From: an uncultured Porphyromonadaceae bacterium
GTDB lineage: Bacteria > Bacteroidota > Bacteroidia > Bacteroidales > Muribaculaceae
Length of the DNA stretch: 64,000 bases
Reading direction: 5' to 3'
Assembly: GCA_947178215.1 (NCBI GenBank)
Contig: CAMWXJ010000011.1
Span: 30,316 to 94,315, forward strand
Shown: piece by piece, positions 12,356 through 21,256 of the stretch
How positions within the stretch are numbered: position 1 is the stretch's first letter
How the letters are laid out: each line of letters starts with the position of its first letter
Made by a program: the position numbers and the translations under genes
The notes under the pieces: model-generated
Databases searched by the model: none
Seen by the model: only the letters and a program-made list of their open reading frames with translations
Told to the model about the DNA's origin: nothing

Positions 12356-14323
12356 ATGAAACTCAAGAATATATTCAACAGACTGGTGCTCGGCGCGGCC
12401 GCCATATCGCTGCTCGGAGGAACCGCTGCCTGCAACTACCTCGACGTAGTGCCACCGGAACAGGTCAAGGTTGAGGACGCCATGGAAAACTATAATACCG
12501 CCCTCGGCTTCCTTTACAGCTGCTACGCTTTCAGCGCCAACAATAGTGTGGGCGAGCTCCCCTACGGCAACTATCTCTCGGAGATGAACACCACCGCCGA
12601 CGACGTGCTCAACCCCCACGCATGGGCATCCGACGGTGGCGCCGCAGCAATACTCCTCAACACCATCTCGGCACAGAACGCCCCCGACTACTGGGGCCAC
12701 AACTACAACGGCATAGGCCAGTGCCTGCTCTTCCTCGAACAGCTCGACAAAGCCGGCCTGGTGGAACGCGGAGTCATCACCGCCGACATGGACCGCGAGT
12801 GGCGTGCCGAAATGAAGGCCCTCATGGCTTACTATCACTTCGTGATTCTGCGCCGCTACGGCCCGATAGCCATCCTGGAAGAAAAGCTGCCGCTCGATGC
12901 CCCGCAGAGCTCATTCCCCGGCCGCTATCACTTCGACTACTGCGTCGACTGGATTGTCAACACCCTCGACGAAGCAGCGGCCGAGTTGCCCGCCAAGCGC
13001 GACGTGGCCCAGATGGGCCGCATGACCTCGACCATCTGCAAGGCTATCAAAGCCCAGACACTCCTGCTCGCCGCATCGCCCCTCTACAACGGTTCGTTCC
13101 CCTACACCGACTTCAAGAACACCAACTGGGAGACACCCGGCTACGGCCAGGAGCTGATTAGCCGCACCTACGACGCGTCGAAATGGAACCGCGCGCTGGC
13201 AGCTGCCAACGAGGCTATCGACTGGGCCGAGACCCGAGGCGACCGCGCAATATATCGCGGCGACGAATACATCAACGCCAACATCAATCTCGACGAAGTC
13301 TACATCCCCGGCGGCGCGAGCGACGAGTTCAAGGCCGCAGTGCTACGCATGCGCTATCTGCACTACGCCTGCGAAAACGAGGGCAACCGCGAGGCTATCA
13401 TGACCACGGGCGCCGGCGGCCTCACTACTCAGTGGTTCGCCTCTTTCCCGAAGAAAATCATGCAGCTCAACTCCGGCACCATGCTCTCGGGCTACTCGGG
13501 CCAGGGACCCACACTCTTTGCCGTGACCCACTTCCTGACAGCCAATGGCTATCTGCCCGAAAACGACCCGAAGTTCACCCCCGAGGCCGAGTGGTTTGAG
13601 AGCGCAGGTCTGCCCGACGAGGGCGTAGGCCGCTCGCGCATCATCAACCTCCACGTGGCCCGCGAACCGCGATTCTACGCCTGGATAGGTTTCGATGGCG
13701 GCGACTACTCGCTGCGCATCGCCAACGGCCAGCCCGTGCATCTCAATATGCTCGACAAGGACCTGCAAGGCTACAACACCTCTACCCGCGACAACAGCCC
13801 CACCGGCTACCTCTGCCAGAAGTTCATGCCCCCCACAATGCAGATTGCCCCCACCAACACCTATGTGGGCTACGTGGGCCCCTCGCGTGCCGTGATTCGC
13901 CTGGCCGAACTCTATCTCATCCGTGCCGAATGTGAGGCACAGCTCGGCATGACCGATGAGGCTATCCGCGACGTCAACGTAATCCGCGAGCGCGCCGGCG
14001 CACAGCCCCTTACCACCGCCATGATAGGTGCCGGAGGCATGACACTCATGGACTGGGTCAAGAACGAGCGTGTGTGTGAGTTCTTCAACGAGGGCAAGCG
14101 CTATTTCGACATCCGCCGCTGGGTGGAGGGCGACAAGTATCTCGGCCTCGGCAAGCGCATGGGTCTCAACGCCCTCGCCAAGGAGAACCCCTCTTTCGAG
14201 GAGTTCAACAAGCCCACCCGTCTGCCCTACAACTACACCTGGGCCAACAAGCTGTATCTCTATCCCATACAGTATGGTGACGTGTACGCCAATCCGCAGC
14301 TTGTTCAGAATCCCGGTTTCTGA
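12356..14323 (+). CDS. SusD/RagB-type surface glycan-binding lipoprotein
   Basis: A 655-residue lipoprotein with signal peptide and lipobox (ISLLGGTAAC, Cys near residue 26), then NYLDVVPPEQV, the usual mature start of SusD proteins. The N-terminal TPR-rich SusD-like domain and the C-terminal RagB/SusD domain are recognisable (AELYLIRAECEAQLG, INVIRERAG-like DVNVIRERAG, and ERVCEFFNEGKRYFDIRRW). It should cap the SusC barrel at the cell surface and bind the glycan. It follows SusC by 22 bp and precedes the DUF1735 lipoprotein by 40 bp, so the three form one operon. The length is at the high end for the family. Confidence 0.95.
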   Translation: MKLKNIFNRLVLGAAAISLLGGTAACNYLDVVPPEQVKVEDAMENYNTALGFLYSCYAFSANNSVGELPYGNYLSEMNTTADDVLNPHAWASDGGAAAILLNTISAQNAPDYWGHNYNGIGQCLLFLEQLDKAGLVERGVITADMDREWRAEMKALMAYYHFVILRRYGPIAILEEKLPLDAPQSSFPGRYHFDYCVDWIVNTLDEAAAELPAKRDVAQMGRMTSTICKAIKAQTLLLAASPLYNGSFPYTDFKNTNWETPGYGQELISRTYDASKWNRALAAANEAIDWAETRGDRAIYRGDEYINANINLDEVYIPGGASDEFKAAVLRMRYLHYACENEGNREAIMTTGAGGLTTQWFASFPKKIMQLNSGTMLSGYSGQGPTLFAVTHFLTANGYLPENDPKFTPEAEWFESAGLPDEGVGRSRIINLHVAREPRFYAWIGFDGGDYSLRIANGQPVHLNMLDKDLQGYNTSTRDNSPTGYLCQKFMPPTMQIAPTNTYVGYVGPSRAVIRLAELYLIRAECEAQLGMTDEAIRDVNVIRERAGAQPLTTAMIGAGGMTLMDWVKNERVCEFFNEGKRYFDIRRWVEGDKYLGLGKRMGLNALAKENPSFEEFNKPTRLPYNYTWANKLYLYPIQYGDVYANPQLVQNPGF

Positions 14324-14363
14324 CCTCATAGTTATATATGACACCCTACAACAACTATCCTAA

Positions 14364-15713
14364 ATGAAAAAAATATATATAGCATCTGCTCTGACAGCAC
14401 TTATGTTATCGGGTCAGTCGTGCTCGGAGAGCTACGACATCTATCCCGACGAATATGCCGGAGTAGTCATGATAAAGGACGCCGGCGAGAATCCGCTCAA
14501 CGTGTACTCGACCGACGATAAAGTGCCGTGCAGCTTCACCGTGATGAAGGGCGGCCATGGACAGAACGCGGCTACCGCTACCCTGCGCGCCATGACGGCC
14601 GAAGAGTTTGCCGAATATCAGGCCGAGTCGGGCAAGCCTTACGCCATGCTCAGCTCCGACTGCTACTCGTTCTCAGCCGACGGCCAGACATCGTCGACCG
14701 ACCTCACTTTCAGCGCCGGCGAAAACTACAAGCAAGTCAACGTGTATGTCAACGCCAAGGCACTCGGCAAATTCATGGAGACCTTCGACGGCTCCCTTTA
14801 CAGCCCGGTAGTGCCCGTGATGCTCGAAAGCTCCGACGCCACCGTCAACACCGAGAGCTTCGAGTCGTTCATCCTCCCCGTGTACAGCGAGCCTACACTG
14901 CTGCTCACTGCCGCAGGAGCCGCCGACAACAGCTACTCGCTCGGCCCGCTCGCCGGCCGCACATTCTCGGCAACCGTGCAGCTCCCCATCGAAAACCAGT
15001 GGGACATCACCTTCGAGCTTGCCGTCGATCCCTCGGTAGTAGCATCGTACAACAGCATGTACGGCGCCTCCTACACCTCGATTGACCCGTCGGCCGTGAC
15101 AGGCAACATGACGTTTACCATGCCCGCCGGCACCAATTCCATGGATGTCAGCATGAACATCGACCCCTCGAAGCTCGCCGACTGCAACACCGTCGTGCCT
15201 CTGCGCATTGTCAGCACCAACGTCGACGGCATCAATCCCGACGAGCTCAACGGCTGGATTGTAGGCACCACACGCATTCCGCTCACCGTGGATATGCTGT
15301 CGACCAACGCCCTCGAACCGTCGGAAGGCTCGCTCGCCAACCTCCTCGACAACGACCTCAGCACGTTCTTCCACTCGGCATGGTCGGTAAGCGTCGACGG
15401 CGCCCACTATCTGCAAGTAAACCTGCCCGACAGTTACAGCCACATACAGATACAGTATGCCAACCGCGTAAGCGCCAGCACCAACACCCCGGCATGGTTT
15501 AACTTCTACACGGGCACAAGCGACAGCAACCTCGTGCTCTTCAAGCAGTATGCCTGGGATATCGACGGACTCAACGGCAACAGCGGCGCATACAACCTCC
15601 TTGCTCCCCTTGACTTCACCACTCCCCAGAGCGTGTTCCGCATCGAGAACACCCGTAGCTGGAACGGCAACGCATTCTTCGTGCTTACCGAACTTGCAAT
15701 GTGGGGATATTGA
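14364..15713 (+). CDS. DUF1735-containing surface lipoprotein with C-terminal discoidin-like domain
   Basis: A 449-residue lipoprotein (signal peptide, lipobox near LSGQSC). Two DUF1735-like Ig-type repeats are seen at about residues 30-175 and 180-310 (EFAEYQAESGKPYAML; SYNSMYGASYTSIDP). A C-terminal domain around 320-449 (LANLLDNDLSTFFHSAW, HYLQVNLP) resembles F5/8 type C domains, which bind sugars. Proteins of this layout occupy the SusE/F position and act as accessory surface glycan-binding proteins. It is the last gene of the SusC-SusD operon and is followed by a strong terminator. The ligand cannot be told from sequence. Confidence 0.85.
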   Translation: MKKIYIASALTALMLSGQSCSESYDIYPDEYAGVVMIKDAGENPLNVYSTDDKVPCSFTVMKGGHGQNAATATLRAMTAEEFAEYQAESGKPYAMLSSDCYSFSADGQTSSTDLTFSAGENYKQVNVYVNAKALGKFMETFDGSLYSPVVPVMLESSDATVNTESFESFILPVYSEPTLLLTAAGAADNSYSLGPLAGRTFSATVQLPIENQWDITFELAVDPSVVASYNSMYGASYTSIDPSAVTGNMTFTMPAGTNSMDVSMNIDPSKLADCNTVVPLRIVSTNVDGINPDELNGWIVGTTRIPLTVDMLSTNALEPSEGSLANLLDNDLSTFFHSAWSVSVDGAHYLQVNLPDSYSHIQIQYANRVSASTNTPAWFNFYTGTSDSNLVLFKQYAWDIDGLNGNSGAYNLLAPLDFTTPQSVFRIENTRSWNGNAFFVLTELAMWGY

Positions 15714-15813
15714 TGTATATCTGTTTACCGACTGTACCAATGCGGCAGTATAGATATGATTATGGTTAATCAGCAGACGATTTGTCAAGTGATTGACTGA
15801 ATCTCTGAAAGGC

Positions 15814-15854
15814 ATGGTCCGGGCTTCGGCAGAAGTCCGGACCATTGCTTTTTC
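15814..15854 (+). terminator. Intrinsic terminator of the first SusCD operon
   Basis: A 14-bp stem, ATGGTCCGGGCTTC (15814-15827) with GAAGTCCGGACCAT (15832-15845) and one G-U pair, has a 4-base loop. It is followed by GCTTTTTCT on the plus strand. Confidence 0.85.
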
Positions 15855-15905
15855 TAACCTTAATATAAGCTGTCGTTACTGTACCTGCGTATCGCAGATT
15901 TTCGC

Positions 15906-15913
15906 TATATTTG
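15906..15913 (+). promoter_or_regulatory. -7 box of the Crp/Fnr-type gene
   Basis: TATATTTG matches TAnnTTTG and lies 24 bp before the ATG at 15938; no clear -33 element was found. Confidence 0.45.
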
Positions 15914-15937
15914 CAGTCAGACCCCGTTTTTACCGCC

Positions 15938-16636
15938 ATGAGAGAATCCATCGTCATCAAAAACATAGGCCCGCTCGCTAAGGGGGATAGTATTCACTTA
16001 CGTGGAGGTGAGGTATCCAAAGATGATGAAGTGATGGGGAGCGGAATGAGATCCGGGAAGATTATAGGGGCGATGCCTACGGTGGTGAGCCGCATGCGCA
16101 AGGCGTGCAGGGTATCGGATGCCACGCTGCTTGAACTGGCAGCGTGTCTGGAGCCCTGCTCGTTTCCGAAAAGGCACCTCCTTGTGGTGGACAATGCACG
16201 CTCGCGCTACGCCTACTTCGTAGAGAAGGGACTCACGCGCTCGTTCTGGATTGTCGACGGCGAGGAGATTACAACCTCGTTCTCCACCGACGGCGCTATT
16301 GTGTTCAGCATGGACGAGCTCTATTATGACAGGCCGAGTGAAGAAAACGTCGAGACAATCGAGGCGGTAACCGCTTTCAGAATCCATGTCGGCGATCTCA
16401 CAAGGCTGCTGGAGACCAATATCGAGCTGGCCAACTGGGGCCGCATCATCCATCAGGACGAATACCGCCGTCTCCACCGCTCACACAAAGAGCGGCTGAC
16501 GCTCCCCGCGCGCGAGCGCTACGAGGCGTTCTGCAACCAGTTTCCCGAAGTGGCGGCCAAAGCGCGTCTGGGCCACATAGCATCGTATCTCGGCCTGAGG
16601 CTCTCGACTCTGAGCCGACTGAGGGGACGAATTTGA
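15938..16636 (+). CDS. Crp/Fnr-family transcription regulator with an unusual N-terminal extension
   Basis: The protein is 232 residues from 15938, or 187 from the internal ATG at 16073, which fits the usual length of Bacteroidetes Crp-like regulators better. The cyclic-nucleotide-binding-like beta-barrel is recognisable from YFVEKGLTRSFWIVDGEEITTSF to ENVETIEAVTAFRI. The C-terminus LGHIASYLGLRLSTLSRLR is the recognition-helix region of this family. The first ~45 residues (MRESIVIKNIGPLAKG) do not belong to Crp proteins and resemble the start of AAA ATPases of the RecF/SMC type. The track start at 15911 overlaps the -7 box and is rejected. It lies next to the acyltransferase gene, with a palindrome at the junction that could be its operator. 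Confidence 0.82.
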   Translation: MRESIVIKNIGPLAKGDSIHLRGGEVSKDDEVMGSGMRSGKIIGAMPTVVSRMRKACRVSDATLLELAACLEPCSFPKRHLLVVDNARSRYAYFVEKGLTRSFWIVDGEEITTSFSTDGAIVFSMDELYYDRPSEENVETIEAVTAFRIHVGDLTRLLETNIELANWGRIIHQDEYRRLHRSHKERLTLPARERYEAFCNQFPEVAAKARLGHIASYLGLRLSTLSRLRGRI

Positions 16637-16649
16637 CATAGGTCAAATT
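16630..16649. promoter_or_regulatory. Perfect FNR-like palindrome, candidate operator
   Basis: AATTTGAC (16630-16637), a 4-base spacer ATAG and GTCAAATT (16642-16649) form a perfect 8-bp inverted repeat. The core TTGAC-N4-GTCAA is close to the FNR half-site pattern TTGAT-N4-ATCAA. It includes the stop codon of the regulator and sits about 20 bp upstream of a -7 box for the acyltransferase gene. Confidence 0.6.
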
Positions 16650-16668
16650 TTTGCCGGATGCAAATGAC

Positions 16669-16676
16669 TAACTTTG
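16669..16676 (+). promoter_or_regulatory. -7 box of the acyltransferase gene
   Basis: TAACTTTG matches TAnnTTTG and lies 57 bp before the ATG at 16734. The expected -33 region overlaps the end of the palindrome at 16630-16649. Confidence 0.5.
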
Positions 16677-16733
16677 CACTCCTGAATCAACCAACCTGTC
16701 AATCATCACCACACAACGAAAAAACTCAACGAT

Positions 16734-17921
16734 ATGGCCCAAACAGCAACATCACGCGCAGTGGCTTCGGGAGCATACGCCGACTCCAAGCCGCACTATG
16801 AGCTTCTCGACGGACTCCGAGGCGTTGCCGCGCTCCTCGTGCTTTGGTATCATGTACACGAAGGATTCGCCTTTGCGGGTGGCCTGCCCGTCATCGACGA
16901 CATCAACCACGGCTATCTTGCCGTCGATTTCTTCTTCATGCTCTCGGGATTTGTGATAGGCTATGCCTACGACGACCGCTGGGGCCGCGGCCTCACCACG
17001 GGCAACTTCTTCAAGCGCCGCCTCATACGCCTCCACCCGATGGTGATTATGGGCGCTATAATAGGACTGATATGTTTCCTGATACAGGGTGCACAGCAGT
17101 GGGACGGCACTCCTGCCACTGTAGGTGGCATCATGACGGCCCTGCTCTGCGCCATGCTGTTTATCCCGGCCATGCCCGGCGGGATGTATGAAGTAAGGGG
17201 CAATGGCGAAGCGTTTCCGCTCAACGGTCCGGCCTGGTCGCTTTTTTTCGAATATATAGGCAACATACTCTATGCCCTCTTCATCCGCCGCTTCTCTACG
17301 GCTGTGGTAGCGGTGCTCACCGCTCTTCTCGGTCTCGGACTGATAGCTTTCACATGGCTCAACATGAGCGGCTACGACTCCATAGGAGTGGGCTGGACCA
17401 TGGGCGAGTACGGTATCTTCACGGGTGGCCTGCGCATGCTGTTTCCGTTCACGGCGGGCATTCTGCTCTCGCGCGTGTACAAGCCTCGCAAGGTGCGCGG
17501 CGCCTTCTGGCTGTGCGCCGCAGTGCTGCTGCTACTTTTCAGCGTGCCCTATATACCGAGCGAAGGCTCGATAAGCCTCAACGGCGTTTATGAGTCGGTG
17601 TGCATAGTGCTGATATTTCCGGCCCTGGTGTGGCTCGGTGCGTCGGGCACCACCACCGACCGTCTGTCGTCGGGCGTGTGCAAGTTTCTGGGCGACCTAT
17701 CGTTTCCGCTCTATATCACCCACTATCCCGTGATGTATCTCTTCTATGCCTGGATGATTGACAGCGGCAAACACACTTTGGCCGACACATGGCCGGTGGC
17801 CCTCGGCGTCATGGCCCTCAACATCATCGTGGCCTGGGCATGCCTCAAGCTCTACGACGAGCCTGTCAGAAAGTGGCTCACACGCCGTTTCAACCCCGCC
17901 ACAGCAAAGCGGCAGGGCTGA
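16734..17921 (+). CDS. Acyltransferase 3 (OafA/YrhL-type) membrane protein
   Basis: A 395-residue inner-membrane protein of the acyltransferase-3 family, which transfers acetyl or other acyl groups to extracytoplasmic sugars. The N-terminal signature is YELLDGLRGVAALLVLWYHV, followed by HGYLAVDFFFMLSGFVIGYAYDDRWG and FFKRRLIRLHPMV. About ten hydrophobic segments are present, and the C-terminal FPLYITHYPVMYLFY motif is typical. The substrate (O-antigen, capsule or peptidoglycan) is unknown. Its promoter is overlapped by the FNR-like palindrome, so control by the neighbouring Crp/Fnr regulator is plausible. It is convergent with the next gene, 18 bp apart. Confidence 0.9.
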   Translation: MAQTATSRAVASGAYADSKPHYELLDGLRGVAALLVLWYHVHEGFAFAGGLPVIDDINHGYLAVDFFFMLSGFVIGYAYDDRWGRGLTTGNFFKRRLIRLHPMVIMGAIIGLICFLIQGAQQWDGTPATVGGIMTALLCAMLFIPAMPGGMYEVRGNGEAFPLNGPAWSLFFEYIGNILYALFIRRFSTAVVAVLTALLGLGLIAFTWLNMSGYDSIGVGWTMGEYGIFTGGLRMLFPFTAGILLSRVYKPRKVRGAFWLCAAVLLLLFSVPYIPSEGSISLNGVYESVCIVLIFPALVWLGASGTTTDRLSSGVCKFLGDLSFPLYITHYPVMYLFYAWMIDSGKHTLADTWPVALGVMALNIIVAWACLKLYDEPVRKWLTRRFNPATAKRQG

Positions 17922-17939
17922 GACCGGTAGTGTGGCGAG

Positions 17940-18221
17940 TCAGTCCTGATACTCGGCGGCAACCTCCGATATGGCGTCGGCGTCGGGTATCCATCGGCCA
18001 GGATCGGCAGGATTGGCTTCGACGAGATCCATCACCGACACATAGTCGTTTGTCGGGTCGGCATCAATCATGGCGTCGATATCTTCCTCGTCATCGGGAT
18101 CGACAAGAGTTACGACACGGGCCTTGGGGTCGATTTTCACAAGGGCGTTGTCGGAATAAGCAAGGTCGTTGGAGGCAAACTCTTCAACGGCCTTGATTAT
18201 CTGTCGGGCTATCTCATTCAT
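17940..18221 (-). CDS. Small acidic protein of unknown function
   Basis: A 93-residue protein starting MNEIARQIIKAVEEFASND; the track start at 18365 runs back into yifB and is rejected. It is very acidic (DPDDEEDIDAMIDADPTND) with no signal peptide or membrane segment. A minus-strand -7 box TATCTTTG at 18259-18266 gives it a short leader. I do not recognise a named domain. It is downstream of yifB (98-bp gap) and convergent with the acyltransferase. Confidence 0.7.
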   Translation of the reverse strand: MNEIARQIIKAVEEFASNDLAYSDNALVKIDPKARVVTLVDPDDEEDIDAMIDADPTNDYVSVMDLVEANPADPGRWIPDADAISEVAAEYQD

Positions 18222-18319
18222 GGTGCTTGACGGGAGGCTTTGGTTGTCACTCCCGCCACAAAGATAGTCAAAATCCTCGTCGGTCCTTTGCCTTGACCGA
18301 TAAATCAACCGTGAGCAGG

Positions 18320-19891
18320 TCACTGAAACGGCAGCGGGTCGATGCCGGGCACGGTATTGCCCCAAGTTGAGCGGTCGAGGCTGCGGTAGCTTACGGCCTC
18401 GCTGATATGCGCCGGGCCGATGTCGGCGGCGCCGTCGAGATCGGCTATCGTGCGTGCAACCTTGACAATGCGGTCGTAGGCGCGCGCACTCATGTCAAAT
18501 TTCGTCATTACCTTTTCGAGAATCGCCAGGGTGTCGGGGGCGAGGGGTGCGTAGCGAGCCATGAGTCGTGAGTTCATCTGCGCATTGCAGTGTATGCCCG
18601 GCTCTGAGGCAAACCGCCGCTGCTGGATGAGGCGGGCGCGGCACACCCGCTCCCGTATTGACTCGCTCGGCTCGCCGGGGGCCGCGTGAGCGAGTTCTTC
18701 GAACGGCACGGGGAGTATCTCGACTTGCAGGTCGATGCGGTCGAGAAGCGGCCCGGAGATACGTGACAGATAGCGCGCAACGGCTCCGGGAGCGCATGTA
18801 CACTGCTTGGTGGGGTGATTGTAGTAGCCGCACGGGCAGGGATTCATGCTCGCCACAAGCATGAAGCCGGCGGGATAGTCGATCGAGTAGCGGGCGCGCG
18901 AAATAGAGATATGGCGGTCTTCAAGGGGCTGCCGTAGCACTTCGAGCACCGCTTTCGGAAATTCGGGAAATTCGTCGAGAAACAACACACCATTGTGCGC
19001 GAGTGAGATTTCGCCGGGACGGGGATTGGAACCACCCCCCACGAGCGCCACCGGCGATATGGTGTGGTGCGGCGCGCGAAACGGGCGCTGCGTCATGAGT
19101 CGTGAACCGCGTTTGAGGCATCCGGCCACAGAGTGTATCTTGGTCGTTTCGAGGGCTTCGGCGAGCGTAAACGGAGGCATGATTGTGGGTAGGCGCTTTG
19201 CCATCATCGACTTGCCTACGCCCGGAGGACCCACGAGAAGGATGTTGTGGCCGCCGGCACATGCCACCTCAAAGGCACGCTTTACCGTCTCCTGCCCCTT
19301 GACGTCGTAGAAATCCACGTCGAACACGGCCGACGAGCGGGCAAACTCGGCGCGAGTGTCGACTTCGGTGGCCGGCACGATAATGGCGCCGGAGAGCATA
19401 TCACACACCTGGCGCAGACTCTTCATACCGTAGACTTTAAGATTGTTGACTACGGCGGCTTCGGTAGCGTTGGCTTCCGGCACAATCATCCCCTTGAAGC
19501 CCAGCTCGCGCGCCTTGATAGCCATGGGGAGCGCCCCGGAGATGGGCAGCAGGGTACCGTCGAGGCTCAACTCGCCCATCATGAGGTAGTCGCCGAGACT
19601 GTCGCATTTGAGCGTGTCGTCGCCGGCAAGCAGCGCGATAGCGATAGGGAGGTCGAAAGCCGAGCCCTCCTTACGGATGTCGGCGGGCGACAGGTTGACG
19701 ACAATACGGCGGCGCGGACGCCTGAAACCGCTTTGGTCAATAGCCGTCATGACACGCTGAAAACTCTCTTTGACGGCAGCGTCGGGGAGCCCCACGATGT
19801 TGAAAGCCGCGCCCTGCTCCACCGATGCTTCCACGGTGACGGAAATGGCGTCGATACCTTGCAGTGCGGCGCCGTAAACTTTTACAAGCAC
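18320..19891 (-). CDS. comM: YifB/ComM family Mg-chelatase-like AAA+ ATPase
   Basis: A 523-residue protein starting with GTG at 19891 (MLVKVYGAALQGIDA, the standard family N-terminus). Three parts are visible: an S5-like/MgChI N-terminal domain (residues 1-190), the AAA+ core with Walker A GPPGVGKSMMAKRLP and Walker B GVLFLDEFPEF, and a C-terminal helical domain (SARAYDRIVKVARTIADL). A Cys-rich CPCGYYNHPTKQCTC segment could bind metal. In naturally competent bacteria ComM is a hexameric helicase that extends heteroduplex during transformation; that role in Bacteroidales is inference. It appears to be transcribed alone. Confidence 0.92.
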   Translation of the reverse strand: MLVKVYGAALQGIDAISVTVEASVEQGAAFNIVGLPDAAVKESFQRVMTAIDQSGFRRPRRRIVVNLSPADIRKEGSAFDLPIAIALLAGDDTLKCDSLGDYLMMGELSLDGTLLPISGALPMAIKARELGFKGMIVPEANATEAAVVNNLKVYGMKSLRQVCDMLSGAIIVPATEVDTRAEFARSSAVFDVDFYDVKGQETVKRAFEVACAGGHNILLVGPPGVGKSMMAKRLPTIMPPFTLAEALETTKIHSVAGCLKRGSRLMTQRPFRAPHHTISPVALVGGGSNPRPGEISLAHNGVLFLDEFPEFPKAVLEVLRQPLEDRHISISRARYSIDYPAGFMLVASMNPCPCGYYNHPTKQCTCAPGAVARYLSRISGPLLDRIDLQVEILPVPFEELAHAAPGEPSESIRERVCRARLIQQRRFASEPGIHCNAQMNSRLMARYAPLAPDTLAILEKVMTKFDMSARAYDRIVKVARTIADLDGAADIGPAHISEAVSYRSLDRSTWGNTVPGIDPLPFQ

Positions 19892-19938
19892 TTGTAGATT
19901 AGATTCTTTGAGGTGAAATAAGAGTTGAAACGGGCAAA

Positions 19939-19978
19939 GGGAGCATGGCGCGGAGTGTGTGACTCCGGCTATGCTCCC
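19939..19978. terminator. Hairpin between secG and comM
   Basis: Outer arms GGGAGCAT/ATGCTCCC and inner arms CGGAGT/ACTCCG form one long hairpin. On the minus strand it is followed by TTTGCCCG, a weak T run. It probably ends the lptE-TPR-secG transcript. Confidence 0.55.
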
Positions 19979-20031
19979 GTATATGATGGATAGCGCCTCA
20001 CGGCTTACACCGTGGCGGCTGCGACATTAAC

Positions 20032-20409
20032 TTACTCTGCGGCAGGTTCTTCGGCTGCGGGTGCCTCGGCGGGTGTTTCGGCAGGAGCCTCACTTGCTAC
20101 GGGAAGCTGGCTGTCGTAGCCGGCAACGCTCTGCTCTACCGCTGCGGGAGCCTTAACACGGGGGGCGGTGTTGCCCACGCTGTTGGGGATAAAGAAAGTG
20201 GAGAGGATAGCGAACACGGCGATGCAGCCGGCAAGTGTCCAGGTCACTTTCTCGATAAAGTTGTTGGTGCGACGCACGCCCATAATCTGGTTGGAGCCGG
20301 CAAACGACGACGAGAGGCCACCGCCCTTTGATTTCTGGATAAGCACGACACCAATCATCAGCAGAGCTGCGAGAAGCGAGAGAACAATCAGAATGATATA
20401 AATAAACAT
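20032..20409 (-). CDS. secG: Preprotein translocase subunit SecG
   Basis: A 125-residue inner-membrane protein with two transmembrane segments (IILIVLSLLAALLMIGVVLIQ and WTLAGCIAVFAILSTFF). The conserved linker KSKGGGLSSSFAGSNQIMGVRRTNNFIEK is typical of Bacteroidetes SecG. A Pro/Ala/Glu-rich C-terminal tail (AEAPAETPAEAPAAEEP) extends it beyond the usual ~75-110 residues. SecG supports SecYE/SecA-driven export. It is the third gene of an lptE-TPR-secG unit (17-bp gap to the TPR gene); secDF lies just upstream, so export genes cluster here. Confidence 0.93.
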   Translation of the reverse strand: MFIYIILIVLSLLAALLMIGVVLIQKSKGGGLSSSFAGSNQIMGVRRTNNFIEKVTWTLAGCIAVFAILSTFFIPNSVGNTAPRVKAPAAVEQSVAGYDSQLPVASEAPAETPAEAPAAEEPAAE

Positions 20410-20426
20410 AGCTGTAAATGTAGTAA

Positions 20427-21239
20427 TTACACGTTATTTGGCTCGTCGGCACCCCCTTTTGAGGCACGCTCGATGAGCATAAGTTTTTGCAGAAAGCGCA
20501 ATTGGTCTGCAAAGTAAACACTTTTTTTTGGATTATTCAAGCTGAGAGCGTGAATAATGTCATACGCTTTGTCATAACGGCCCCTTCGGATATAGACCTG
20601 GGCGAGACTCTCGCTGAGCGAGGCGCCACTGTCGTTGGCCGGCGGCACGGTATGCACCGGCCTTGCCGCCCTCGTCGGCACCGCCCTCACACCCTTGTCC
20701 GAGCTTTCCGAATTGTCCGAGCTGTCCGAGCCTCCAGCACTGCCCACGGGCTCTTTGGCCTCTTCGGCAGCAGCCTCCCGCTCCAGCAGAGCGGCATAGT
20801 CATCCGGCACCGGATTGAATATCATCTTTTCAAGCAATGCCTCTTCACGCGGGCTCATGCGGCCGTAGGTAGCCAGAAAGGTATCAATAGCGCGGTCGGT
20901 GTCGGATGATACGGCGACAGCTTCCTCGGCCGGGCAGCTAATCGCTGCGACACGCTCGCCGTCGGGGTCGAGCAGGCGAAACAGCATGTCGCGCCCCGGC
21001 ACGCCCGCAGCCACGCGCATTATCAGCTCCTCGCGCTCACTGTCGGTAATCTCGCCTCGGGGGGCGTTTTTGAGCCGGAGCACAGCCGGCAAGGACATAT
21101 ATGGATATGCCTCGGCAAGCGCCTCGGCTTCGGCCGCGGTGGGGCAGGCGTCGGGCTCCGTGAGAAGCCGACGAAGTATTGCTGCCGGGTCGTGCGATTG
21201 CTGCTGAGTGTCGTTGATGTCGTCCATGGCTCGTGTCAA
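20427..21239 (-). CDS. TPR-like cytoplasmic protein of unknown function
   Basis: A 270-residue protein. The N-terminal half is acidic and helical (RRLLTEPDACPTAAEAEAL). A low-complexity linker (SAGGSDSSDNSESSDKG) lies around residues 165-185, and the C-terminal ~65 residues contain a TPR-type repeat (SESLAQVYIRRGRYDKAYDIIHALSLNNP). A start at the second Met (21227, MDDIND) is equally likely. It lies 17 bp downstream of lptE and 17 bp upstream of secG, a gene order I associate with other Bacteroidales. A link to outer-membrane assembly or secretion is suggested by context only. Confidence 0.78.
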   Translation of the reverse strand: MTRAMDDINDTQQQSHDPAAILRRLLTEPDACPTAAEAEALAEAYPYMSLPAVLRLKNAPRGEITDSEREELIMRVAAGVPGRDMLFRLLDPDGERVAAISCPAEEAVAVSSDTDRAIDTFLATYGRMSPREEALLEKMIFNPVPDDYAALLEREAAAEEAKEPVGSAGGSDSSDNSESSDKGVRAVPTRAARPVHTVPPANDSGASLSESLAQVYIRRGRYDKAYDIIHALSLNNPKKSVYFADQLRFLQKLMLIERASKGGADEPNNV

Positions 21240-21256
21240 TAAAGCGTCATAGCGGC

